Origin: Agrostemma githago
Lineage: Eukaryota > Streptophyta > Magnoliopsida > Caryophyllales > Caryophyllaceae
Length of the DNA: 64,000 bases
Assembly: GCA_958450325.1 (NCBI GenBank)
Contig: OY288256.1
Location: forward strand, 10,743,057 to 10,807,056
Reading direction: 5' to 3'
Under the pieces are notes generated by a model. It saw only the letters and a list, made by a program, of their open reading frames with translations, did not search any database and was not told the DNA's origin. The position numbers were made by a program, and so were the translations under genes. Of the stretch, positions 11,330-22,790 are shown piece by piece (within the stretch, counting starts at the first letter, position 1; every line of letters begins with the position of its first letter).

Positions 11330-12855
11330 TGATAAGTCGATATTTATGTGTATTTTTACCCCTTTAATATTATATTTTCAGTATCGTCTTTGTATTATTT
11401 GAGCTAAAATTTATAACTTTAGTAATTTTTGATTTATTATCGGCCTTATATTATTTTAAGTACTAAATTGGGTTTTAATGTGTATTTTAATTAATTAGTA
11501 ATGACCCATTTGATTTAAGATGGAAAAGACTACTAAAATCGTATTTATGCTTGCAGGTCTGTCTTAAGACGACGATATTTCACTCATACGATATCGGAAT
11601 AGGACGATTCAAGACCCGTTGGAAAGCTAAGTCCGAGACCGATAACTTTATAGAATAAAGTTAGACTCAAATCCAAAGTCTTATGGGTCGAAATCAGATT
11701 AAAAGAATTCAACTCGGGAATTGGACTGAATTAACACATGGATATATAAGGGTCCATTAGAATATAAGAAGAAATATAAGGAAAGGAAGACAAAAGAGAA
11801 AATTATAAAAGAAAAAAAAAAGATGACAGGGTGCCGCACACCAGCACACCAACAAGCATCACAAAACAGAGAAAAGAGAATTGAAGAAGGAAAAACAGAG
11901 GAAGCGCGCAGCAGACAACGCGGACGAAGAACGACCCTTCGATCCGATTTTCAACCCGATTCTTATGAGATTTCTTAATCTTTCACTTTTATTTATTTTT
12001 TTACTTTTTACTATGGAGTAATTTTTCAATAGGAGTGTGTAATTAACTATTGATATTGTGGTTTATGAGATTGGATTTTTATGTTTAACGATTAATTATT
12101 GTTATTGGGTATTTACTCGAAATTCATTATTAACTTTGTGATTTATGATTATTAATTTGGATTGATCACCTAGATTGTTCTCTTAAATCTATTGTTAATA
12201 GATAGTAATTTTGATTAGGTTGCAACTTGCTGGTCTAATCATAATTGTTAGAATTTTGAGTAATAATTCCGTCTTTTAGAGTTGCAGCTTTCTGGTTCCG
12301 TAAGACCTAATTGATTGGTGTTCTTAATGCGATTAAATTTATTGACTTGATTCGTGCTTACATGGTTGAGTCGATTTAATTTAGTTAGGATTAAACTTGC
12401 GTGGCTAACGGAGTTTAACGAGTAAGAAAGATAAAACTGTTAATTTACTTGCTTACAAGGGATTAAATAGTTACCAATCTATCCAATAACTAATTAAGTT
12501 AATCAATGATTTGACCCAATATCGATAGAAAATTACATGTCTCCTATTAATTCGTTATTTGAACTTTAACTTTGAATCAAACATCGTTGTTATTTATTTG
12601 TCTTTTTAATTTAGTCTAGTTTACTTTCGTAATAGTTTAATCTAGATTAGAAATTTTTCACCTCAACAAAACCCTCCTTTATAATTATATAACTATACCT
12701 ACTATTATAAATTATAAATAATATAATAATTACATCGATCTAGGATAGTACATTAGTCCCTGTGGGTTCGACCTTTACTTACCCTTCTACTTGCTAGTTA
12801 GAGTTTGTAAGCGAAAATAAAAATTTAATTTTGAGTGCAAAAACGACACGCATCA
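11330..12855 (+). repeat. 3' LTR of Athila element
   Basis: It has the same length and ends as 3508-5033, with about a dozen substitutions between the two. TATA lies at about 11742-11752. It is followed by the second ACATG target duplication. Confidence 0.93.
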
Positions 12856-12860
12856 ACATG

Positions 12861-13141
12861 CAACCCTCTAAATCTCCCCAGCGGAAGCCAAAGGCGGCAC
12901 TTTCACGGGATGGGCCTACACACAGGCGCATCCAGGATTTACGCGACAAGTCCAAATTCCCCACGGAGGTATTATCATCAAGCTCAGGTATGATTTCTAT
13001 CTTATGGCTGGCGAGCCCTTTTACGCAAGTCTAATGGACTATAAACGACCCGACCGGAAGTTTGCCAGGTTTTAATCCTCGATTGGCCTGGGAGCTACTC
13101 TGACTTTCGCCTTGTCCAAGCCTCAGTCAGTTTGGGGGCTC
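12861..13141 (+). other. 3' UTR fragment of Tat B
   Basis: This aligns with the segment just before the Tat C 3' LTR (43683-43958). Shared blocks include CCCCAGCGG, CGACAAGTC, ACGACCCGACCGGAAG and the purine-rich end GTTTGGGGGCTC, the polypurine tract. The rest of Tat B lies left of the window, beyond Tat A. Confidence 0.8.
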
Positions 13142-13527
13142 TGTAGACACCCGCATTTTGACTGCCAGGTGTCTATAGTAGTTTCCAAAAAACACCCAAT
13201 GATGATCGGACGCTAACGTGCTCTAACGCGCTCGGATACGGGCTCGAAATCAGTAATGTCCGCCATGGGCATTTAACGGGATACAAATCTCTCAAAACCA
13301 ACCTCAAATCCAGGCCCAGTGAGTCGTTCCGAGTAAAATGAGACTAATTTGGGCCAAAACCGACACCAAAAATAAAACCCGTCTTTTAGCGACCGGGTCA
13401 AAACCCGGTCAAAGACGAATCACAAAATGTCAACCTGATACATTTCTAGAGAATTGCACCCAAGTGCAAAATTCAAAAAATAATCAAGAGTCAATCATTC
13501 CTAAAATATCTCGTCCAAATTGATCTA

Positions 13528-13612
13528 CTCGGTCGAGTGGAGCCTCAAAATCCGGACTAGATTCATTCTCAAAGGCACTCGACCGAGTGCACTAGGGCCA
13601 CTCGATCGAGTA
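13528..13612. repeat. ACTCGRYCGAGT palindrome cluster, U3 of Tat B
   Basis: Three near-perfect 12-bp palindromes (TACTCGGTCGAGTGG, CACTCGACCGAGTG, CACTCGATCGAGTA) occur within 85 bp, just upstream of the TATA box at 13635. The position suits regulatory sites; nothing more can be said. Confidence 0.6.
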
Positions 13613-14284
13613 ACCCTAGGTCGTGGGGTTCTTCTATAAATACCCCATCAACCCATCACATTAACCAACTTTTCCCATCATCATTTCAGCCAACTTTACA
13701 CCTCAAAACACCCTACATTTCCAACCCTAAGTCCCCTTCATAATACACTACAACCCTAAGCAAATCCATACAAAAAGTGAGTGATGTGCGTCGAATCGTC
13801 GCTTATCCAATGCGGTCAAACAATATTTATAAACCCCAGAATACTACTACGTAGTAGCGGCAAGTCGAGGATCGATCCACAGGGACGGTCGAGAGGTAGT
13901 CGGTCAAGTCAAAGTCTAGGAGTGATTTGGTCGAGAAGGGGGGTTTTGGGTCGAGAGAGGTCGAGAGATCGTAGGCTTGGGTCAATAAATAGGAAAGGTG
14001 TTGGGGAGAGTCGGGATTCGGAAATGGGGTCTAATAGTCTCGGGATCGAGTTTTTGTTACAACGTTAAAAAGGAGAGTGCCACCTTTCGATTTCCTCACC
14101 CAACCTACCTAAACCCGCTTTCGCGACGAAAGAGTAAGTCTCAATTTAAGGTAATTTCTACCCCGAGTTTCCCCATATTGGTAGAAATGAGTCAAGGTCG
14201 GCCTAGTCGCGATTCTAAGTAAACAAAGACACAAAAACCTTAACATCGATAATTAACAAGTAAACAACCCACCAACATCCCTTG

Positions 14285-15881
14285 TGATGGTAGAGATTCG
14301 TCACGTCCCAATCGTCAATAATATAACCGGCTAATCCTAACTAGGGTAGATAGGGTAAGTCGGGTCGAATCCACGGGGACGGTAAGAGGCGTCTAGACTA
14401 AGGTCGGCCCAAATACGAGACTAAGTCAACGAGCTAAGCTAAACTAGAGAATGAAAGGAGAGAGAAGACTAGACTAAGACTAGGGAGAACAACTAAGGAA
14501 ACGGGCTAGGATTAGGTCGGGGTCAAAGGGGTAACGGAATGTTCAAGGGAGGACTAGAGCGAAGGAGGTAGTAGGGTAATCTAGGTTGGTCCGGGCTCTC
14601 GCATCTTAGACTCACCTAGAGGTTCCACCTAGAACCCATCTCGGCGAAACACAACACAAACGGGGTTCTAGCGCGCTATGGTCCTAGGTCGAGTCCGGGC
14701 TCTCGCAACTTAGACCGGCCTAGGGGTCGTCCTCACCGGCCTCTCGCAACTTAGTGAGGGGACCGAACCCACAACAAACTAACACCCACGAAAGAAAGGC
14801 AAGAAAACAAGCATTCGTACATACTTAGTCATTCAAGCAATTCAACAAACATGTGATGTGCATTAAACAAGAGGAAACCCAAATCTTCCACCAACATCTC
14901 TAACCAACCCTTAATCACCCAATTAAGACCCTAATCACCTTACTAACCCTAGCAAGAACACTACTCTAACATAATCAAACTATAACTAACACTAACAAGA
15001 GGAATCATCATAGGAAACAAAACAAACATAAACTAACTAGTGAAAATGATGAACTATAATCAAAGATGAGAGCTTGGATGATTAAACATAAAAGATTAAA
15101 GGAAAAGAGGAAGGAAAGATTATACCAACTACAATGGATGAAAAGGAGAACACTTGTATAGAAGAAAACCCAAATAATTCCACCAAGGTTGTCAATCTTG
15201 GATGGATTCTTCAAGAGATCCAATATTACAAGCTTAAACTAAGATTAACTACTAATTACCGACTAATCTACACTAATCTAATCTAATCTAACCTAAAGTA
15301 GTCTAGGGTTTTAAGGATATAAGAGTGCATAAGCTTTACATAACAAGGGAAGAGTATATATAGGGTTACAAATGGAAGGGAGAAGAAAAGAAAGAAAGCG
15401 GAGCTGCAGCTGACCCTTCCCGGTCGGGAAGGCTTGGTCCCGATAGGGATGGGCCATCCTTCCCGGTCGGGAAGGACCTTCCCGATCGGGATGGGATCAC
15501 AGTGGCCGCGCTTTATGCTCCCTTCATCCCGAACGGGATGGGTCTTTGTAGGCCTTCCTTTAGAGCTCTTTGGTCCCTCTTTGCCTCTCATGGGCTTCTC
15601 ACCGACTCTCGGGTCTCGGGATCGGGTCTCGGAGGCTCGGGATTGGATCCCAAGGTCTCGGGGTCGACTCCAAGGCATCGAGTCATCGTTCCTTAGTTTC
15701 GTTGGCTCCAAAATGTGTATGTATTGAGTCGGAATTGCTCCAACTCTTCCAAATCGGTCTCGGGAACCTGAAACGAACTAAAGGAAGCATAAGAAGCCCC
15801 TAAACCGCTCCCAAGGAGCGATTCTACAAGGAAAATGGGACCAAAACATTACGAAATAGGCATTACAAATGACACTTATCA
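14285..15881 (-). repeat. 3' LTR of the non-autonomous element (1597 bp)
   Basis: On the plus strand it reads TGATGGTAGAG...CACTTATCA. TATA (minus CTATATATAC) lies at about 15353-15363. A cluster of TTCCCGGTCGGGAA-type palindromes lies at 15414-15545, downstream of TATA in the element's direction of transcription. Confidence 0.88.
15414..15545. repeat. Cluster of CCCGRTCGGG palindromes in the LTR
   Basis: About five 12-14 bp palindromes of the forms TTCCCGGTCGGGAA, TCCCGATAGGGA, TTCCCGATCGGGA and ATCCCGAACGGGAT lie within 130 bp. The same cluster sits in the sister LTR at 21410-21560 with one extra unit. Confidence 0.65.
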
Positions 15882-15884
15882 ACT

Positions 15885-15919
15885 CCCCCACACTTAACCC
15901 TTACTCGCCCTCGAGTAAG
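15885..15919 (-). promoter_or_regulatory. Terminal stem-loop and polypurine tract (non-autonomous element)
   Basis: On the minus strand CTTACTCG-AGGG-CGAGTAAG (15919-15900) is a perfect 8-bp stem. It is followed four bases later by AAGTGTGGGGG (15895-15885) next to the 3' LTR. The layout is that of the Athila element, with a different stem sequence. Confidence 0.7.
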
Positions 15920-17625
15920 CACAAACTACTACTAAACTATCCGAGTGGGTATTAGCGCACCCTACGCCCCTTCAACTCACGCGAGTACACTTAGAGGAAA
16001 AGTGTACTCCGCAAGGCAAGTTGGGTCTTGCGACAAAACTGTGGATGCAACCGGACACAAAGCAAATAAACAAACAAACACACAAACAACACATAATCGG
16101 TTGCACCCAAAACAAAAGAAATACCGCTTCCCTCAAACAAGCGGTGAAAGAAGCACCGGTTTAGGACTCGAGGCAAGTGACAACGTTCCCAAGCTAGACA
16201 TACAAACCAAGGTGAACTAAACCCTAATAGTATGACGATAAAGCAACAAAAACGTTGGTAACTTACCTAGGTCCTCCTAACTTTCTATAAACGTACTACG
16301 GGACGATCGGCGGAGTGGAAAGGTGAAGAACCACAGTGTTAGTCGACACTGTAGGTAAGTGAGACCCCGCCCCCTTTAGCGTGAGCCAAGAGGGTCGTCC
16401 CGTGTCTAAAACCGCCTAACTAGTCCAAGTAAAAAGGTGGAAATATGCAAAATGAGGGAAGACCGACTAATGCCGCTATCATCCTTCCTCGGGACTCGGT
16501 CCTTTGGTAGGCTCTTCACGGCAAAAGTCGGAAAAAGGCTTATTTTTGTGAGGATTTCTTTTTGTGAGACGGGTTTTCTTTTGGCATTTTCTTTCTTTTC
16601 GACGTTTTTGCTTTGTTTGTTGCCATGCCACTTCTTTTTCTTCTTTTCTATTTTCTTTTTGGCTTTTGTGCCTTTTCTTTTTCTTCATTCTTTTCTTTCT
16701 TTCATTTTTTTCTTTCTTTTTCTTTTCTTTGCCCTTGTATGACAAGATTTGGCATTTTTTGCATTTCCTTTGTATGACAAGAAAGGGAGAATCAACAATT
16801 TGCATTTTATTTGTGTGGAATGTGTAGGAGGTAGGTGAATGGGTAAGTCGGGGTTGCGCATTCCCTTTCAAACCCACAAAAAGTGGAGAAAACTTGGACT
16901 AACCAAACAATCCTAAACACGGTCACCTAGGGGACAAGACTCGGTAACCAAGGCCTTTTCACACCGTGGGTGGTCATAATGGTCAGAAGTGCAAATCCCG
17001 TAGTAAATCCCTAGTAAGCTAGGTGGACTCAAGGTAAAGGACCAAGGAATTCATTGATTTAGGGTCATTCTACTAAATTAAAGTCCAAGACTCGATTTAT
17101 ACTACTAGGAAGGGAAAGTAAGCACTCACACACTAGCCTCTAAACCGAGTTTTCGAAAACCATTTACACGAGACACAACACAGCACAAAATGAAGACATG
17201 ACGAAAACAAAAAGAAAAGAAAAGAAACAAAAAGGAACAAAACAAGAATAAAACAAAACGAACACATACATAACACAAACACCACCCCGAATTTCCAAAC
17301 AAGCCACCAAATCGTCCACAAACTTTACAAAGCTCCACCCGAGCACACCACTACACACATCTCCTCCAAACTCCACAAGGAACAAAGAGGAAAAAGGGAT
17401 AAGATGTTACCGGGAGTCTCGAAAGTTCTCCAAAATTTTAGCAACCTATAAGGAAAAGAGGGCAAACGCAACAAAACAAAACAAATACACGACACAAAGA
17501 CACAAAAGGAAAACACAAAAGAAAAATCTTTATGATTTTTGTGAAAAATTTTCAAATTTTTAGGGATTTTTAAGATTTTTTCGAAAAAACTAAGAAAATA
17601 GACTAAACTATACTAGAATATCGCT

Positions 17626-17663
17626 CCCCCACACTTAAATCGAGCCATGTCCTCATGCTCGAT
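17626..17663 (-). promoter_or_regulatory. Internal stem-loop and polypurine tract (non-autonomous element)
   Basis: On the minus strand ATCGAGCATG-AGGA-CATGGCTCGAT (17663-17639) forms a 10-bp stem with one bulged base. AAGTGTGGGGG follows at 17636-17626. It is the second copy of this arrangement in the element. Confidence 0.6.
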
Positions 17664-18342
17664 CGTAGGGTGCGGAGAGACAAAAGAAAAAGAAAAGAAA
17701 CTACGGAAATAAAGCTAGAAATCAAAAATAAAGTGAAGAAATGGGTAGAAGGTGTCCGGCCGGGGTGTAGTCAAGTCACCATGGGCCGAGACAAGAAAAA
17801 GATATGGATGGGGGAAGAAAGAAAAAGAAGGAAATAAAAGGAAATGGGAGGGGAGGGCTAGGTGTAATCAAGTCACCTAGCCCGGATTCCGCCTAAATCC
17901 GACTAAATCCTCAAAAAGAAAGTGAAAATCTTGTAAAAATTTGGATTTTGAAATGACTCTCGATATAGTCACGTCATCGAGAGTCGGGAGCAACCACTAG
18001 CAAGGCCTCAAAGGCCACTATGACACAAATGATAAGGGAAGGGGAGTGAACAAAGGAAAACAAGCAACAACAAAAACGGAAAAGAAAGGATAGTTGTCGT
18101 ACCATAGGTTAGCAACTCACTCTCTCCATCGTCTCATAGATCACTAAAGGCGCTTGCTTGTCTTCATCATTGCTTTTCCGCTTCATTCTCGATAAAATGC
18201 ATGGTAGGGGTAGTAAGGTGTGAGGGGAGTGAAAATTGATGTGGATTCGGTGAAAGGTGAGGTGCACGGGTCATAAGATAGGAGTAAGGAGGAGTAGGGA
18301 GGTTGGGAGGGGGTATAATGGATGGGTGGAGACAAAGGGGTC

Positions 18343-18508
18343 CATCCCGGTCGGGATGGATGGTCCCGATCGGGTTGATAAACCCTTCCCGATCGGGAAG
18401 CCCTCGTCCCGGTCGGGAACGCACTCCAGTGAATCCGATATTTAGCACCTTCATCCCGATCGGGATGGCTCCTTCCCGGTCGGGAAGCCCTCTTCCCGGT
18501 CGGGATGA
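18343..18508. repeat. Internal cluster of CCCGRTCGGG palindromes
   Basis: At least seven copies of 12-14 bp palindromes (TCCCGGTCGGGA and TTCCCGATCGGGAA types) lie within 165 bp of the element interior. They match the LTR cluster in sequence, so the motif occurs three times along the element. Confidence 0.65.
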
Positions 18509-18838
18509 GTCTTCTTAGCTTCCCCAAGCCCAAAAGCTTATCATAAGCTTCAAAAACCGACTTCCTCGCTCGCAAACCAAATTCCATCATCAACCACTCC
18601 TTTATAGGAGTCACCTTCACTTCACCTAACATAATAAACTCAAAGTACTCATCAAATTCACTCCCTCACATCGCTCATCAAAATACCAAATCAATCACAA
18701 GAATATCACAAAACTACCAAAATCAAGAGATAAAACACAATTACAAGCACGAGTACTCTAAAGAAGAGAGGAGGGGAATATACAACATGACGGTTCTTTT
18801 AGGAACTCCATCAAACCTAGGATGGTGGACTCCGTTCT

Positions 18839-20026
18839 TCAACCGTAGCCCTCAAGGGCATGGAGGAGCAAGTCGAACGCGCTACCGACATCGTAGTGAA
18901 GGCCCAAGAAGCGTTCGAGCTTAACCGACCTCCACGGCCTCCAAGGAGGAGGCAAGAAGTAGGATTCCCAAGACCCGACATCATCTTCAAATTTGTCTCC
19001 GGGGTCTCTCCATCCTACGAGCTCAACCGATCTCTTCTTCCCTAAGCATTGCCTCCAATCACAAGCAAGCTTCATCTCCAAGAATCGAGGCACAAAAAGC
19101 GGTTTTGGCCTCATCTCTTCATTGCACACCCCCACACTTTCCTCAAGTTGTGGTTCCCCATCTTCATCACTCGGCCCCACATCATCTTGGATAGGAGAAT
19201 CGAAACTTCTACCGGCGGTTTCAATCTCTTCCAAGTCATCTCTCGGTTCACTCGTTTGGGGCTCTTGATGCATATCCGAATTATCGCACAAGGGCAACTC
19301 AAGGCTAACAATCTCACCCAACAACTCTACAAACTCCACCAAACCATCCCACTCACTATCCTCCTCCAATTCCTCACCAAGAATGCCTTCACCAAGGGTC
19401 ACATCCTCATTCGTCTCTTTTTGGGTAGACGATTGAAGTTCTTCAAATTCCCTTTGGAGCTTGGCCAAGAGTTCATAATTCTTTTTCGTTAGGATGGCCA
19501 TTTCTTGTCGGTCTTTTTGCATTTGAAGAATCGATTGATGCAACTCCAAGTTTAGTGATTGGTGGTCATTGGAGTCTTGTAAAGCTCCTTGAAAATCTTG
19601 ATGATGCCCAAGGGGTGGGGCATCATATTGTTGGTAGCAAGGTTGGGATGATTGGTAGTATTGTGGGTCATAGGGTTCATATTGTGGTTGGGGTGGAGGG
19701 TAATATTGCGGGTCTTGGGGGTATTGGCTTCCATATGGTGAATCTTGATTGAACATGGTGGGTTCACAATCATAACTCGAGTAATAGCCACCATGATCGT
19801 AGGAGTGATAGTCATTCACTTGTTGGTAGCCATTTCCATAATCTTGAAGGTCATACCCGTCTTGATTTCCCCAAGAAGCTTGATTATGGTAGGGGGACGT
19901 CATGTCATACCCTTGGTTCATGGAAGAAGAGTGGTAGCTCATATCGGCTTCCATGTGTGGGGAGTTTAGATCAAACCCAATGCTTGCTCGAAAATCGTAG
20001 CTCATACCCGGTTGGAAACCACTCAT
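18839..20026 (-). CDS. Unknown Tyr/Gln/Pro-rich coiled-coil protein of a non-autonomous retroelement
   Basis: A 395-residue frame starts about 230 bases inside the PBS, where gag would be. I recognise no family. Residues 1 to about 150 are low complexity, rich in Tyr, Gln, Pro, Asp and Ser (DPQYYPPPQPQYEPYDPQYY type). Residues about 155-195 form a predicted coiled coil (HQSILQMQKDRQEMAILTKK followed by LLAKLQREFEEL). Next is a strongly acidic region (about 200-290). The last 100 residues are more ordered (PLFVPRFLEMKL...GWRDPGDKFEDD). There is no zinc knuckle, no capsid signature and no protease motif. The frame is undamaged and follows the PBS directly, so it is probably expressed from the element RNA. 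It may be a highly derived Gag or a packaging partner; that is inference. Confidence 0.6.
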   Translation of the reverse strand: MSGFQPGMSYDFRASIGFDLNSPHMEADMSYHSSSMNQGYDMTSPYHNQASWGNQDGYDLQDYGNGYQQVNDYHSYDHGGYYSSYDCEPTMFNQDSPYGSQYPQDPQYYPPPQPQYEPYDPQYYQSSQPCYQQYDAPPLGHHQDFQGALQDSNDHQSLNLELHQSILQMQKDRQEMAILTKKNYELLAKLQREFEELQSSTQKETNEDVTLGEGILGEELEEDSEWDGLVEFVELLGEIVSLELPLCDNSDMHQEPQTSEPRDDLEEIETAGRSFDSPIQDDVGPSDEDGEPQLEESVGVCNEEMRPKPLFVPRFLEMKLACDWRQCLGKKRSVELVGWRDPGDKFEDDVGSWESYFLPPPWRPWRSVKLERFLGLHYDVGSAFDLLLHALEGYG

Positions 20027-20259
20027 TCTAGCAACCGTCCGTTAAAGCGGCTCTAAGTTGCAAGAAGAAGATAGTCACCACCTCTAAGCACAAACTGTAG
20101 ACTAAGAACAAACGTGAGAAGTCTAGTGCTTTTTGGGCACTAGACAAGAGAGAAATAAACCACACACACACAAGAAGCAAAGTAACCAAAAAGAAAAAGA
20201 AAACACAAACACAAAGACTAAGTCAAGCAAATAGGATAACAAAGTCCAAACTAGCACCG

Positions 20260-20277
20260 TCCCCGGCAACGGCGCCA
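20260..20277 (-). other. Primer-binding site, tRNA-Asp type
   Basis: The minus strand reads TGGCGCCGTTGCCGGGGA, three bases from the 5' LTR. It is identical to the first 18 bases of the Athila PBS at 5038, which fixes the orientation and lineage of the element. Confidence 0.88.
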
Positions 20278-20280
20278 AAT

Positions 20281-21897
20281 TGATGGTAGAGATTCGTCAC
20301 GTCCCAACCGTCAATAATATAACCGGCTAATCCTAACTAGGGTAGATAGGGTAAGTCGGGTCGAATCCACGGGGACGGTAAGAGGCGTCTAGACTAAGGT
20401 CGTCCCAAATACGAGACTAAGTCAACGAGCTAAGCTAAACTAGAGAATGAAAGGAGGGAGAAGACTAGACTAAGACTAGGGAGAACAACTAAGGAAACGG
20501 GTTAGGATTAGGTCGGGGTCAAAGGGGTAACGGAATGGTCAAGGGAGGACTAGAGCGAAGGAGGTAGTAGGGTAATCTAGGTTGGTCTGGGCTCTCGCAT
20601 CTTAGACTCACCTAGAGGTTCCACCTAGAACCCATCTCGGCGAAACACAACACAAACGGGGTTCTAGCGCGCTATGGTCCTAGGTCGAGTCCGGGCTCTC
20701 GCAACTTAGACCGGCCTAGGGGTCGTCCTCACCGGCCTCTCGCAACTTAGTGAGGGGACCGAACCCACAACAAACTAACACCCACGAAAGAAAGGCAAGA
20801 AAACAAGCATTCGTACATACTTAGTCATTCAAGCAATTCAACAAACATGTGATGTGCATTAAACAAGAGGAAACCCAAATCTTCCACCAACATCTCTAAC
20901 CAACCCTTAATCACCCAATTAAGACCCTAGTCACCTTACTAACCCTAGCAAGAACACTACTCTAACATAATCAAACTATAACTAACACTAACAAGAGGAA
21001 TCATCATAGGAAACAAAACAAACATAAACTAACTAGTGAAAATGATGAACTATAATTAAAGATGAGAGCTTGGATGATTAAACATAAAAGATTAAAGGAA
21101 AAGAGGAAGGAAAGATTATACCAACTACAATGGATGAAAAGGAGAACACTTGTATAGAAGAAAACCCAAATAATTCCACCAAGGTTGTCAATCTTGGATG
21201 GATTCTTCAAGAGATCCAATATTACAAGCTTAAACTAAGATTAACTACTAATTACCGACTAATCTACACTAATCTAATCTAATCTAACCTAAAGTAGTCT
21301 AGGGTTTTAAGGATATAAGAGTGCATAAGCTTTACATAACAAGGGAAGAGTATATATAGGGTTACAAATGGAAGGGAGAAGAAAGGAAAGAAAGCGGAGC
21401 TGCAGCTGACCCTTCCCGGTCGGGAAGGCTTGGTCCCGATCGGGATGGGCCATCCTTCCCGGTCGGGAAGGACCTTCCCGATCGGGATGGGCTCACAGTA
21501 GCCGCGCTTTATGCTCCCTTCATCCCGAACGGGATGAGGCCATCCCGAACGGGATGGGTCTTTGTAGGCCTTCCTTTAGAGCTCTTTGGTCCCTCCTTGC
21601 CTCTCATGGGCTTCTCACCGACTCTCGGGTCTCGGGATTGGGTCTCGGAGGCTCGGGATTGGATCCCAAGGTCTCGGGGTCGACTCCAAGGCATCGAGTC
21701 ATCGTTCCTTAGTTTCGTTGGCTCCAAAATGTGTATGTATTGAGTCGGAATTGCTCCAACTCTTCCAAATCGGTCTCGGGAACCTGAAACGAACTAAAGG
21801 AAGCATAAGAAGCCCCTAAACCGCTCCCAAGGAGCGATTCTACAAGGAAAATGGGACCAAAACATTACGAAATAGGCATTACAAATGACACTTATCA
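20281..21897 (-). repeat. 5' LTR of the non-autonomous element (1617 bp)
   Basis: It pairs with 14285-15881. It has 20 bases more, caused by one additional palindromic unit at about 21521-21556. TATA (minus) lies at about 21350-21360. It is followed by the second CCTTG. Confidence 0.88.
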
Positions 21898-22551
21898 CCT
21901 TGAATAAAATAATCCAAATCCTCCTCCTTAATTCCCCAACAAAGAAGTCTACTCACAATTCATCATGGAAATCATTTCAACATGCATATTAATTAGATCT
22001 AAACAAGATAATGATGAGAAAACAACATAAAAACTAAATTAGAGATTAGGGAGTGGAAGAGAATTATACCAACTATGTAGATCTATGAGAAATAAGAAGA
22101 TATCATAGATAAAGATTGAATCTTTGATGAATAAAATGGAGAACTTGTCACTAATCCTCCAATAAACCCAACAAATCTTCAAATAAAACTTGAATAATCT
22201 TTTTACAACCTTGAAATCTAAATAATTGTTGATGGAAACTTGTAGATCTACTATTAATTACTATGTAAACTACTAGAATTTTTGGAGATTTTTCTAGATT
22301 ACTACTACTAATGGATGGTGTAATAGGATGGTGGAAGGGTGTAATGTCTTCCCTCCTTAGCACAATGGAGAGGTGACTTGGGCAATAAACTAGGGTAACA
22401 TATATATAGTAATCTCTTAATGGGTATTTAACCTAAAGCCCATAATCTAATCCTTGCCCAATAGTGAGACTTTGTCCTTTGAGATGAAACTTTGCCCAAT
22501 AAGTCTTCATAGGGTGAAGTTTTGCCCTGCGGTTGACGACATTAGCACCAC

Positions 22552-22790
22552 CGGGTGAAATTTCACCCGGTGAGATTTTCTTCTCGAATCGCCATTTTTG
22601 GCGCTTTTCTCCATCGGGCGAAATTTCACCCGGTGGGCGAGATTTCGCCCGGTCGTTTCGCCCGGTCATCTCATAGGGTGAAATTTCACCCTATGAACTT
22701 TTTGTCCAAAATGGCAATCTGGGGAGGAACACCGTCGGGCGAAATTTCGCCCGGTCAAATTCTCATCGGGTGAAATTTTGCCCTGTGACT
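22552..22790. repeat. GGGYGAAATTTCRCCC palindrome cluster in the solo LTR
   Basis: About six palindromes of 14-18 bp (ACCGGGTGAAATTTCACCCGGT shortened at its ends, GGGCGAAATTTCGCCC, AGGGTGAAATTTCACCCT) lie within 240 bp. The palindrome sequence differs from those of the neighbouring LTR families, but spacing and variation are alike. Confidence 0.6.

Larger units (their letters stand above)
3508..12855 (+). mobile_element. Athila-lineage Ty3/Gypsy retrotransposon, complete but decayed
   Basis: This is a 9348-bp element with two 1526-bp LTRs (3508-5033 and 11330-12855) and perfect ACATG target duplications at 3503-3507 and 12856-12860. Its PBS matches tRNA-Asp (5038-5056), the usual Athila primer. 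The order gag, protease, RT, RNase H, integrase is kept in essentially one frame, with four in-frame stops and one frameshift. No env-like reading frame remains between integrase and the 3' LTR. By eye the LTRs differ at about 12 of 1526 positions, so the insertion is recent and the coding damage probably predates it. It could therefore have moved only with proteins from another copy. Confidence 0.93.
15882..18838 (-). other. Non-coding interior of the non-autonomous element
   Basis: Three kilobases contain no credible gene. In the element's direction (right to left) they hold a palindrome cluster (18343-18508), an internal stem-loop with polypurine tract (17626-17663), purine- and pyrimidine-rich low-complexity patches (about 17180-17300 and 16550-16740), and the terminal stem-loop with polypurine tract (15885-15919). 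Confidence 0.7.
14285..21897 (-). mobile_element. Non-autonomous Athila-type LTR element with one ORF
   Basis: This is a 7613-bp element in minus orientation with perfect CCTTG duplications (14280-14284 and 21898-21902). The LTRs are 20281-21897 (5') and 14285-15881 (3'). The tRNA-Asp PBS (20260-20277, minus) is next to the 5' LTR and a polypurine tract (15885-15895, minus) next to the 3' LTR. Inside there is no protease, RT or integrase, only one 395-codon frame in the gag position. By eye the LTRs differ by about 14 substitutions and one duplicated palindromic unit, so it moved recently, presumably using proteins of an Athila relative. Confidence 0.88.

Noticed and set aside
15434..15803. 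Several plus-strand frames across the LTR palindromes
   Set aside because: They recur in the sister LTR only because the LTRs are identical; the sense orientation of the element is minus and nothing resembles a protein.
18167..18632. Minus-strand frames with repeated DRDG/SRSG peptides
   Set aside because: The repeated peptides are translations of the TCCCGRTCGGGA palindromes; no conserved domain.
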